Part shown: piece by piece, positions 15,698-23,576 of the stretch | Numbering within the stretch: the first letter of the stretch is position 1 | Layout: every line of letters begins with the position of its first letter | Assembly: GCA_045601465.1 (NCBI GenBank) | Contig: JAZRZU010000049.1 | Span: forward strand, 1-24,155 | Reading direction: 5' to 3' | Origin: RGIG3009 sp045601465 | GTDB lineage: Bacteria > Bacillota > Clostridia > Oscillospirales > Acutalibacteraceae | Length of the DNA: 24,155 bases | Position numbers and translations under genes: made by a program | The notes under the pieces: model-generated | The model's database searches: none | The model's input: the letters and a program-made list of their open reading frames with translations, nothing else | Told to the model about the DNA's origin: nothing

Positions 15698-16564
15698 TTG
15701 ACCTATGTAATTTTGGATTTGGAATGGAACGGGACTCGCTGTGAAAAACTGGACGGATATTTTAATGAAATTATTGAGATTGGTGCCGTCAAGCTATCAG
15801 CAGATCGACGCACCGAAGCTCGCTTTGATGCCTATATTCGTCCTGTTGTTTCTCGGAAGTTGACTCGGATTGTCACGAATCTGACCGGTATTACCGATGC
15901 TCAGGTGCGTGAGGGTGTTTCATTTTTTGAGGCGATGGAAGCACTGGGAGAATTCATAGGGAAAGATGCCGTTGTTATGACGTGGAGCACCACCGATTTG
16001 ATGGTGTTGCTGGAAAATTGTCGGTATTTTTATCATCAAGACTGCATTCCTTTTTTGCATGCCTACTTGGATTTGCAAAACTATGCCCAAGCTTGTTGGC
16101 ATATGGGCACTTCGCAACAAGTGGGGCTCGGTAAGATGGCGGATCTACTGGGAATCGCCAGCGATGGAATGAAGTTGCACCACGCTATCGATGATAGCGT
16201 GGTAGCGGCTGCTATTTTTCGTCGTGTTTTTGAACCTCGCTCTTTCAAAAAAGCAGTGATAAAGGTCAACGATGATTTTTATCGGCGGTTGACTTTTAAA
16301 GCGACCGTGATTAAAGATATATCCGATCCTATGATTCGACGTTCGGATTTGCGCTTTTCGTGCGAAACCTGTAAACGAAACTTAAAACGGATGACCGAAT
16401 GGAAATTACAGCAACAACGGTTTTTTACAGCCGTTTTCCAATGTCGGGTTTGTAAGAGGGAATATACTGTAAGAGTACAAGCGAAAAGGAAATTTGATGG
16501 CGTTGAGATTAAGAAACGTTTAATACCGAAAACGACGGAAAAGTTGCAAGTAACACAGGTGTAA
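15698..16564 (+). CDS. DEDDh 3'-5' exonuclease domain protein with C-terminal zinc ribbon
   Basis: The start is TTG at 15698, 4 bases after the HIT gene stop, with AAGGGA at 15679-15684 as ribosome-binding site; no better start gives the beginning TYVILDLEWNG. The exonuclease domain has motif I D7-L-E9, an EIGAVKL strand, NLTGIT, WSTTDLMVL for the second acidic site, and motif III H161...D166 (HHAIDDS), the DEDDh arrangement of KapD/RNase T-like enzymes. From residue 222 a zinc-ribbon pattern follows, C222-x2-C225 and C249-x2-C252, then a basic tail rich in Lys and Arg that could bind nucleic acid. It probably trims RNA or DNA 3' ends; the target is unknown. The zinc ribbon is an uncommon addition that might define substrate choice. 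It is likely co-transcribed with alaS and hinT. Confidence 0.88.
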   Translation: MTYVILDLEWNGTRCEKLDGYFNEIIEIGAVKLSADRRTEARFDAYIRPVVSRKLTRIVTNLTGITDAQVREGVSFFEAMEALGEFIGKDAVVMTWSTTDLMVLLENCRYFYHQDCIPFLHAYLDLQNYAQACWHMGTSQQVGLGKMADLLGIASDGMKLHHAIDDSVVAAAIFRRVFEPRSFKKAVIKVNDDFYRRLTFKATVIKDISDPMIRRSDLRFSCETCKRNLKRMTEWKLQQQRFFTAVFQCRVCKREYTVRVQAKRKFDGVEIKKRLIPKTTEKLQVTQV

Positions 16565-16648
16565 CAATGCTTGCGGCTTTTGTGTTTAGTTGGGGATAGA
16601 AATTGTTGATGATCCTTCGTTTCTTCGCCATTTTTTTGAAAAATCTCG

Positions 16649-16677
16649 TTGACAAAACTTGAAATGAATGGTATACT
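16649..16677 (+). promoter_or_regulatory. Consensus sigma-A promoter for the pyr operon
   Basis: TTGACA (16649-16654), a 17-bp spacer, and TATACT (16672-16677). It produces a leader of about 130 nt holding the PyrR-type attenuator. The stretch 16565-16648 between the exonuclease gene and this promoter shows no clear terminator or gene. Confidence 0.9.
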
Positions 16678-16700
16678 TCTTGATGTCAGTTCTTTAAAAA

Positions 16701-16799
16701 CGATCCAGCGAGGTCGTAAGGCTGTATAGAATCGGATGTAGCATACCTGCATCTGCTTTTTGGTGCGTCTTACTGCCTTTGGCGGTAAGGCTTTTTTTC
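16701..16799 (+). promoter_or_regulatory. PyrR-binding attenuator leader of the pyr operon
   Basis: The segment 16701-16734 folds with outer pairs CGAT/ATCG and inner pairs CAGC/GCTG around GAGGTCGTAAG, and contains CCAGCGAGG with a following AAGG. This is close to the PyrR-binding anti-antiterminator consensus (UCCAGAGAGGCU...AAGG). The octamer GTAAGGCT at 16716-16723 recurs at 16785-16792 in the 3' arm of the terminator, so the leader strand can pair alternatively with CTTAC in the terminator 5' arm, the expected antiterminator switch. A second small hairpin (GATGTAG/CTGCATC) lies between. By analogy with Bacillus, UMP-bound PyrR would stabilise the first hairpin and permit termination. PyrR itself is not encoded in this window. 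Confidence 0.85.
16767..16798 (+). terminator. Attenuator terminator before pyrC
   Basis: An 11-bp stem (16767-16777 with 16781-16791, two G-U pairs) with a TTT loop is followed by a seven-T run (16792-16798), directly before the AAGGAGG ribosome-binding site at 16801-16807. It is the off state of the pyr attenuator. Confidence 0.92.
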
Positions 16800-16814
16800 T
16801 AAGGAGGAACAACA

Positions 16815-18014
16815 ATGTCACGGTTTTCAATGAAAAATCTAACACCTTTTGCGGACAGTGATATTGTCCGTTTTTTGACCGACGACATGATTTCTTCTTG
16901 TGATTCATACGTAGTGTTTCCCGGCTTTTGCGATGTGCATGTGCATTTTCGTGAGCCGGGTTTTTCTTATAAAGAAACGATTGCGACCGGTAGCCGAGCC
17001 GCAGCCGCCGGCGGGTATACAGCGGTTTGTACCATGCCGAATTTAAATCCTGTGCCGGATTCAAAAGAGCATATTTTGTTACAGCAAAACAATATCGACA
17101 GTAATGCTTGTATTGCGGTATATCCGTATGCTTCTATCACGGTCGGACAAAAAGGAGAACAGCTTACTGATTTTGAAGAATTATCTTCGTATGCAATTGC
17201 TTTTTCCGATGACGGTCGTGGCGTGCAAGATAAGGAAATGATGCGCACCGCCATGCAACGTGCAACCGCCTTGGGGAAAATGATCGTGGCACATTGTGAG
17301 GATAACAGCCTTCTGCACGGTGGATACATTCATGATGGAGATTACGCCAAGGCGCATGGTCATAAAGGGATCTGTTCTGAAAGTGAATACGGTCCCATTA
17401 TACGAGATTTGCAACTTGCCGAACAAGAGGGTTGTGCTTATCACGTTTGTCACATCTCGACTGCCGAAAGCGTACAAGCAATCCGAGAAGCGAAAAAACG
17501 TGGCATCAATGTCACCTGTGAAACGGGACCGCACTATTTAGTACTGGATGATTCACAGTTACAAGAGGATGGACGATTCAAAATGAACCCGCCACTTCGT
17601 TCCAAGCGCGACCGAGAAGCGCTGATTGAAGGGCTTCGAGATGGAACGATTGATATGATTGCAACCGATCATGCGCCACATTCTGTTGAGGAGAAATCCA
17701 AAGGATTGGCGGAAAGTGCATTTGGCATCGTCGGCTTGGAAACGGCTTTCCCGATTCTCTATACGCATTTTGTAAAAACGGGGATCATTTCATGGGAACG
17801 GTTGTTAGATTTGCTGGTATATAATCCACGTAAACGGTTTTCCATACCCTTGGGGATGGACTTTTCCGTCTGGAAACTGGATGCGGAATATGCCATCGAT
17901 CCGGAACAATTTCTTTCGCTTGGTCGCTCAACACCGTTTGTTGGACATCGTGTTTTCGGAGAATGTGTGTTGACCGTGCACGATAATAAACTTGTTTATA
18001 AAAAAGAAATGTAA
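16815..18014 (+). CDS. pyrC: Dihydroorotase
   Basis: Cyclises carbamoyl-aspartate to dihydroorotate, step 3 of UMP synthesis. The metal-binding H42-x-H44 (PGFCDVHVHFREPG) is intact, as are FSDDG, VAHCED, CETGPHYL and the catalytic Asp D285 in IATDHAPHS, placing it among type I bacterial dihydroorotases. The first metal histidine is at residue 42, whereas family members usually have it near 59, so the N-terminal beta-sandwich is shorter than normal; the start itself is firm (AAGGAGG at 16801-16807, preceded by a terminator). At 399 residues it is about 25 shorter than typical. It is the first gene after the pyr attenuator. Confidence 0.95.
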   Translation: MSRFSMKNLTPFADSDIVRFLTDDMISSCDSYVVFPGFCDVHVHFREPGFSYKETIATGSRAAAAGGYTAVCTMPNLNPVPDSKEHILLQQNNIDSNACIAVYPYASITVGQKGEQLTDFEELSSYAIAFSDDGRGVQDKEMMRTAMQRATALGKMIVAHCEDNSLLHGGYIHDGDYAKAHGHKGICSESEYGPIIRDLQLAEQEGCAYHVCHISTAESVQAIREAKKRGINVTCETGPHYLVLDDSQLQEDGRFKMNPPLRSKRDREALIEGLRDGTIDMIATDHAPHSVEEKSKGLAESAFGIVGLETAFPILYTHFVKTGIISWERLLDLLVYNPRKRFSIPLGMDFSVWKLDAEYAIDPEQFLSLGRSTPFVGHRVFGECVLTVHDNKLVYKKEM

Positions 18015-18044
18015 TTTTGTTAGAAGAGCAAATAGGAGGCAGTT

Positions 18045-21000
18045 ATGGCAAAGAGAACAGACATTAAAAAGATATTGATTATTGGCTCCGGCCCGATCGT
18101 TATCGGACAAGCGGCGGAATTTGATTATGCCGGCACACAGGCTTGTTTAGCGCTCAAAGAAGAAGGGTATGAGGTCATTCTTTGCAACTCAAACCCGGCT
18201 ACCATCATGACCGATACAACCATTGCAGACAAAGTCTACATGGAACCGCTAACGCTGGAATACGTGGCGAAAATTTTACGGTACGAGCGTCCCGATGCCA
18301 TTGTTCCGGGAATCGGTGGACAGACCGGCTTAAATCTGGCGATGCAGCTGGAAAAGAAAGGCGTTTTGAAAGAGTGCGGTGTCGAACTGCTTGGTACCAG
18401 TAGCGAAAGTATTGAACGGGCAGAAGACCGTGAAATGTTTAAAGAATTATGTGAATCCATTGGCGAGCCGACCATTCCCTCACAGATCACGTATTCGTTA
18501 GAAGAGGCAAAACAAGCGGCAAAAGAGATCGGTTATCCTGTTGTACTGCGTCCTGCCTTCACATTGGGCGGTACCGGCGGTGGCTTTGCTTACAACGAAG
18601 AAGAACTTGTTGAAGTGGGCATTAACGCTTTCAAACTGTCTCCTGTGCATCAAGTTTTGATTGAAAAGAGTGTCAAAGGCTACAAGGAAATTGAATTTGA
18701 GGTCATGCGTGACTCCGCTGACCATGCCATTACCATCTGCGGCATGGAAAACATCGACCCGGTGGGTGTACATACGGGTGACTCTTTGGTTGTGGCTCCC
18801 ATTATGACCTTGTCAAAAGAAGACGAAAAGATGCTCAACGATAGCGCCATTAAGTTGATTCGTGAGCTGAAAATCGAGGGCGGCTGTAACGTTCAGTTTG
18901 CACTGAATCCGACCACGAGTGAATACTATTTGATTGAAGTTAATCCTCGTGTATCACGTTCTTCGGCGCTCGCCTCCAAAGCCAGCGGTTATCCGATTGC
19001 TCGTGTTACCGCCAAGATTGCAGTCGGCATGACGTTGGAAGAAATTGCGATTGCGAATACTACGGCAGCCTTTGAGCCTTCTTTGGACTATGTTATTGCC
19101 AAATTGCCCCGTTTCCCGTTCGATAAGTTTGCCAGCGCCCCCAACACGCTGGGCACTCAGATGAAAGCAACGGGAGAGGTCATGGGTATTGGCTCTACTT
19201 TGGAAGAGTGCTTGCTGAAATCGGTTCGTTCTTTGGAAATTGGCGCCTATCATTTCCATCTGCCGAAATTTGATACCATGACGGTGGATGAGCTGAAAAC
19301 CTACATTAAAGAATTTAAAGATGATAATATTTTTGCGATTGCTCAACTTATGCGTCTGGGTGTCAGTGTAGCGGAATTGTTCGATATTACCGCAATTACG
19401 CCTTTCTTCCTGGAAGCTGTTGAGCGTATTGTGAACAAAGAGCAAGAGATTGCCAAGAATCCCAGTGACCTTTCGGTATTAGCAGATGCTAAAAAGATGG
19501 GATTCAGCGACCGCTTCATAGCCAAGCTGTGGAATGTGTCGGAGCTTGATGTGTTTGCCATGCGCAAAAAAAACGGTATTTTCCCGGTGTATCGCATGGT
19601 GGATACCTGCCATACCGGAGCGTATATCCCGTATTTCTATTCCTCTTACCAAGGGGAAAATGCCTCCGTTTTAACCAATGCGAAAAAGATCATTGTACTG
19701 GGTGCCGGCCCGATTCGTATCGGACAGGGTGTCGAGTTTGACTACTCCACGGTACATGCGGTGACAACCATCAAAAAATCCGGATACGAGGCTATTATTA
19801 TTAACAATAACCCCGAAACCGTTTCTACGGACTATACAACGGCGGACAAGCTCTATTTTGAGCCCCACACAGTTGAAGATGTCATGAACATCATCGAGTT
19901 TGAAAAACCCGAGGGCGTTATCGCTTCGCTCGGCGGACAAACGGCTATTAACTTGGCTGAACCGCTGATGAAACGGGGTGTTAAAATTATCGGCACAGAC
20001 TGCACCGCCATTGAACGTGCCGAAAATCGGGATAGCTTTGAAAAGATTTTACACCAGTTGGATATCCCGCAGCCCAAAGGCCGTGCCGTTACCAAGATTG
20101 AGGATGGTCTTGCTGCTGCTGCGGCAATCGGCTATCCCGTGCTGGTGCGTCCCAGTTTTGTTCTGGGTGGTCGTGCTATGCAGATCGTTGCAGGGGAAGA
20201 ACAGTTGCGCCATTACCTGAAAACCGCTGTTGAAATTGACGAAGATAAACCGGTTCTGGTCGATAAATACATCCAAGGCAAAGAGGTTGAGGTGGATGCG
20301 ATTTGTGACGGTAAGGATGTTTTTGTCCCCGGTATCATGGAACTCGTGGAACGTACCGGCGTCCATTCGGGCGACTCAATTAGCGTATATCCGGCTTTCA
20401 GTATTTCGGATAAGGTGAAAGGTACCATCCTCAAATATGCCAAGCAACTGGGCCTCGGCATCGGCATTGTGGGCTTGTATAACATTCAGTTCATTGTGGA
20501 TAAAGATGAAAACGTCTTTATCATTGAGGTGAATCCTCGTTCCTCTCGTACGGTTCCGTTCCTGTCCAAGGCAACGGGATATAGCTTAGCGGATATTGCC
20601 ACCGAAGTTATTTTGGGTAAAAGCCTGAAAGAGCAAGGTATCTTCACGGTATATCCGGACGAGAAAAAACGTTGGTATGTAAAAGTTCCGGTGTTTTCGT
20701 TCAATAAAATCCGTGGTCTGGATGCTTATCTGTCTCCCGAAATGAAGTCCACGGGTGAAGCTATCGGCTATGACGATAAACTCAACCGTGCGTTATACAA
20801 AGCGTTGCAAGCGTCCGGTATGCATCTGCAAAACTATGGAACGGTGTTTGCAACCATTGCTGACAAAGATAAGGATGAAGCGTTGCCGCTCATTCGACGT
20901 TTCTATAATCTCGGCTTTAACATTGCCGCAACGCAAGGGACGGCAAACTTCTTAAAAGAACATGGTATTCGCACCCACGTGTTACGGAAGATCAGCGACG

Positions 21001-21218
21001 GAAGCGATGAAATTGCGGAGGCGTTGCGTCAAGGTCATATTGCGTATGTCATCAACACCCGTGACATTGGTTCCGTGGGACAGGTGAGCGACGGCTACGA
21101 AATCCGCCGCTATGCAACCGAAAACAACGTCACCATGTTTACGGCGTTGGATACGGTTCGTGTATTGTTAGATGTTTTGGAAGAAACCACACTCACCATC
21201 TCGACAATTGATGCGTAA
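18045..21218 (+). CDS. carB: Carbamoyl-phosphate synthase large subunit
   Basis: Makes carbamoyl phosphate from bicarbonate, ammonia and two ATP. The 1057-residue product has both homologous halves: each begins with an (I/V)(L/I)GxGP(I)xIGQ-type loop (IIGSGPIVIGQAAEFDYAG and VLGAGPIRIGQGVEFDYS) and each has an ATP-grasp domain with NPRVSRSSALASKASGYPIA or NPRSSRTVPFLSKATGYSLA. The C-terminal MGS-like regulatory domain (from about residue 930, YGTVFATIADKDK) is present. Glutamine amidotransfer normally needs the small subunit CarA, which is not in this operon: the gene upstream is pyrC and the gene downstream is pyrK. AGGAGG lies before the ATG. Confidence 0.98.
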   Translation: MAKRTDIKKILIIGSGPIVIGQAAEFDYAGTQACLALKEEGYEVILCNSNPATIMTDTTIADKVYMEPLTLEYVAKILRYERPDAIVPGIGGQTGLNLAMQLEKKGVLKECGVELLGTSSESIERAEDREMFKELCESIGEPTIPSQITYSLEEAKQAAKEIGYPVVLRPAFTLGGTGGGFAYNEEELVEVGINAFKLSPVHQVLIEKSVKGYKEIEFEVMRDSADHAITICGMENIDPVGVHTGDSLVVAPIMTLSKEDEKMLNDSAIKLIRELKIEGGCNVQFALNPTTSEYYLIEVNPRVSRSSALASKASGYPIARVTAKIAVGMTLEEIAIANTTAAFEPSLDYVIAKLPRFPFDKFASAPNTLGTQMKATGEVMGIGSTLEECLLKSVRSLEIGAYHFHLPKFDTMTVDELKTYIKEFKDDNIFAIAQLMRLGVSVAELFDITAITPFFLEAVERIVNKEQEIAKNPSDLSVLADAKKMGFSDRFIAKLWNVSELDVFAMRKKNGIFPVYRMVDTCHTGAYIPYFYSSYQGENASVLTNAKKIIVLGAGPIRIGQGVEFDYSTVHAVTTIKKSGYEAIIINNNPETVSTDYTTADKLYFEPHTVEDVMNIIEFEKPEGVIASLGGQTAINLAEPLMKRGVKIIGTDCTAIERAENRDSFEKILHQLDIPQPKGRAVTKIEDGLAAAAAIGYPVLVRPSFVLGGRAMQIVAGEEQLRHYLKTAVEIDEDKPVLVDKYIQGKEVEVDAICDGKDVFVPGIMELVERTGVHSGDSISVYPAFSISDKVKGTILKYAKQLGLGIGIVGLYNIQFIVDKDENVFIIEVNPRSSRTVPFLSKATGYSLADIATEVILGKSLKEQGIFTVYPDEKKRWYVKVPVFSFNKIRGLDAYLSPEMKSTGEAIGYDDKLNRALYKALQASGMHLQNYGTVFATIADKDKDEALPLIRRFYNLGFNIAATQGTANFLKEHGIRTHVLRKISDGSDEIAEALRQGHIAYVINTRDIGSVGQVSDGYEIRRYATENNVTMFTALDTVRVLLDVLEETTLTISTIDA

Positions 21219-21227
21219 GAGGTTGTT

Positions 21228-21965
21228 ATGAAACAGGGAATTTTCACGATAAAACAAAACGAACAGTTAACCGATACGGTTTTTCGTATGGTGCTGTCGG
21301 GTGATACCACAGATATCACCGCTCCCGGTCAGTTTGTGAATATCAAATTAGACGGCCTGTATCTGCGCCGTCCCATTTCCGTGTGCGATTGTGTAGATGG
21401 TGAACTCACGCTTGTTTACAAGGTCGTGGGAAAAGGGACCGAGCAAATGAGCCGCATGACGGCCGGTGAGTGTTTAGATGTGTTGACAGGACTTGGTAAT
21501 GGTTACGATATGACGGATGTTAAAACACACACCCTCTTACTCGGCGGCGGTGTCGGTGTTCCGCCGTTGTATATGTTGGCAAAACAGCTCATTCAGCAGG
21601 GTAAAACGGTGTCAGTAGTATTGGGCTTCAACACCAAATCCGAGGTGTTTTACGAACAGGAATTTGCAGCACTTGGTGCCAATGTTACTGTCACGACGGT
21701 GGACGGTAGTTATGGCAGCAAAGGGTTTGTTACCGATGCGATAGCCGATACACCGTATGATACGTTTTTCACCTGTGGTCCCGAACCAATGCTGAAAGCT
21801 GTTTATAAGGCTACGAATACTTCCGGGCAGTTTAGCTTTGAAGAGCGTATGGGGTGCGGTTTCGGCGCTTGTATGGGGTGTTCGTGTAAAACGATTACCG
21901 GGTATAAGCGTATTTGCAAAGAAGGTCCGGTATTGCGCAAGGAGGAAATTTTATGGAACGTTTAA
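21228..21965 (+). CDS. pyrK: Dihydroorotate dehydrogenase B electron-transfer subunit
   Basis: Partner of PyrD in the NAD-linked class 1B enzyme: it carries FAD and a 2Fe-2S cluster and passes electrons from dihydroorotate to NAD+. The 245 residues contain the FAD-binding LYLRRPISVCD motif, the NAD-binding LLLGGGVGVPPLYMLA, the TCGPEPML region, and the iron-sulfur ligands C210, C215, C218 and C230 (CGFGACMGC...C), spaced as in known PyrK. It starts 9 bases after carB and overlaps pyrD by 13 bases. Confidence 0.97.
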   Translation: MKQGIFTIKQNEQLTDTVFRMVLSGDTTDITAPGQFVNIKLDGLYLRRPISVCDCVDGELTLVYKVVGKGTEQMSRMTAGECLDVLTGLGNGYDMTDVKTHTLLLGGGVGVPPLYMLAKQLIQQGKTVSVVLGFNTKSEVFYEQEFAALGANVTVTTVDGSYGSKGFVTDAIADTPYDTFFTCGPEPMLKAVYKATNTSGQFSFEERMGCGFGACMGCSCKTITGYKRICKEGPVLRKEEILWNV

Positions 21966-22870
21966 CAGTCAACCTGTGTAATATCGAATTGGATAACCCC
22001 ATTATTCCTGCCAGTGGTACATTTGGATACGGGTATGAATTCGCCCAACTATATGATATTAACATGTTAGGTTCCTTTTCGTTTAAAGGAACCACCAAAG
22101 AACCTCGTTTCGGCAATCCGACGCCTCGTATTGCTGAGTGTTCAATGGGCATGATCAATGCGGTTGGATTGCAAAACCCGGGCGTGGAAAAGGTTATATC
22201 CGAAGAACTGCCGAAAATGCGTCAATATTTTCGCAAACCGGTCATGGCAAATATCAGCGGTTTTTCGATTGAGGATTATGCCTATACCTGTGAACGGTTA
22301 AATGGGGAAGAGGATATTGGTTGGTTTGAAGTCAATGTGAGTTGTCCCAACGTTCACGGCGGTGGCATGAGCTTTGGCACTTCTCCCGAAGCGGCGGCAG
22401 CTGTTACCGCTGCGGTTCGCAAGGTAACGGATAAACCGGTTCTCATTAAACTTTCTCCCAATGTTACGGATATTGTGTCGATTGCGAAGGCTTGCGAAGC
22501 GGCGGGAGCGGATGGTATTAGCTTAATTAACACCTTACTGGGTATGCGCATTGACCTGCGAACCAAAAAACCGGTTATAGCCAATACAATGGGTGGTTTT
22601 TCCGGAAGCGCCATTTTCCCGGTTGCTCTGCGAATGGTATATCAGGTCGCCGGTGCTGTATCCATCCCGGTTGTGGGAATGGGCGGTGTCAGCACGGCGG
22701 ATGATGTAATTGAAATGATGCTGGCGGGTGCTACAGCCGTTGAGGTCGGTGCGGCTAATTTGGTTGATCCGTTTGCCTGCAAAACGATTATCGAGAAATT
22801 GCCGGAGGCAATGGATCGGTATCATATCGATACATTACAAGAAATTATTGGAGGGGCACATCATGGGTAA
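21953..22870 (+). CDS. pyrD: Dihydroorotate dehydrogenase, class 1B catalytic subunit
   Basis: Oxidises dihydroorotate to orotate on FMN. The start at ATG 21953 is fixed by AAGGAGG at 21939-21945; the upstream in-frame start at 21914 lies within pyrK. The 305-residue protein contains NPIIPASGTFGYG, ANISGFS, the catalytic C131 in NVSCPNVHGGGMSFG (Cys rather than the Ser of class 2) and the phosphate-binding GMGGVSTADDVIEMMLAGA. Cys at this position plus the adjacent pyrK identify class 1B. The end overlaps pyrF by 8 bases. Confidence 0.97.
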   Translation: MERLTVNLCNIELDNPIIPASGTFGYGYEFAQLYDINMLGSFSFKGTTKEPRFGNPTPRIAECSMGMINAVGLQNPGVEKVISEELPKMRQYFRKPVMANISGFSIEDYAYTCERLNGEEDIGWFEVNVSCPNVHGGGMSFGTSPEAAAAVTAAVRKVTDKPVLIKLSPNVTDIVSIAKACEAAGADGISLINTLLGMRIDLRTKKPVIANTMGGFSGSAIFPVALRMVYQVAGAVSIPVVGMGGVSTADDVIEMMLAGATAVEVGAANLVDPFACKTIIEKLPEAMDRYHIDTLQEIIGGAHHG

Positions 22871-23561
22871 AGACGTTATTGTGGCTTGTGATTTTGCAAG
22901 CGCCGAACAGGTTTTCACTTTTTTGGATGCGTTTAAAGGACGCAAACCGTTTGTTAAAATCGGTATGGAATTGTTCTATGCCGAAGGACCGTCGATTGTT
23001 CGTGAGATTAAAAAACGTGGTCACAAAATTTTCTTGGATTTAAAACTGCACGATATCCCCAATACAGTAAAAAAATCTATGGCAGTTTTGTCCCGTTTGG
23101 ATGTTGATCTGTGCAATCTTCATGCCGGCGGTACGGTGAAAATGATGGAAGCGGCGATTGAAGGGCTTACACGTCCCGACGGTACCCGCCCCCTACTCAT
23201 TGCGGTCACGCAGTTGACCTCTACCGACCAACAAAGTATGGAAGAGGATCTGCTGATTCATGAACCCATTGATCAGGTGGTTATGCATTACGCTCAAAAT
23301 GCTAAAAAAGCCGGTTTGGACGGCGTTGTCTGCTCTCCTTTGGAGGCGGGAAAAGTGCATGAACGTTGTGGCGAAGAGTTTATAACTGTTACACCCGGCG
23401 TGCGGTTTGCTGATGGAGATGTGGGTGACCAAAAACGGGTCATGACACCTGCACAAGCCAAAGAAATCGGTTCGGATTATATTGTGGTTGGTCGCCCGAT
23501 TACAGCGGCGGAAGACCCGGTTGCGGCGTACGAACGTTGTATAGCAGAATTTGTGGATTAA
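22863..23561 (+). CDS. pyrF: Orotidine 5'-phosphate decarboxylase
   Basis: Last step to UMP. The catalytic D59-x-K61-x-x-D64 triad (LDLKLHDIP) and the phosphate-loop VGRPIT near the end are intact. The start is ATG 22863, after a GGAGGGG ribosome-binding site; the 45 residues upstream in the same frame belong to pyrD translated in another frame. At 232 residues it is the compact bacterial form. It overlaps pyrD by 8 bases, indicating coupled translation. Confidence 0.97.
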   Translation: MGKDVIVACDFASAEQVFTFLDAFKGRKPFVKIGMELFYAEGPSIVREIKKRGHKIFLDLKLHDIPNTVKKSMAVLSRLDVDLCNLHAGGTVKMMEAAIEGLTRPDGTRPLLIAVTQLTSTDQQSMEEDLLIHEPIDQVVMHYAQNAKKAGLDGVVCSPLEAGKVHERCGEEFITVTPGVRFADGDVGDQKRVMTPAQAKEIGSDYIVVGRPITAAEDPVAAYERCIAEFVD

Positions 23562-23576
23562 AGGAGAGGACATATT

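Noticed and set aside
16279..17064. Minus-strand 261-codon open frame across the exonuclease end, pyr leader and pyrC start
   Set aside because: It is antisense to two real genes and to a functional attenuator, has an odd Lys/Arg/Cys-rich composition and no family resemblance; a shadow of the other strand.
18954..19445. Minus-strand 163-codon frame inside carB
   Set aside because: Entirely antisense to highly conserved carB codons; no motif and no ribosome-binding site support.
22728..22862. Upstream in-frame extension of pyrF
   Set aside because: It lies inside pyrD, and the added residues do not resemble PyrF; the ATG at 22863 has a GGAGGGG ribosome-binding site and begins with the conserved VACDFAS strand.
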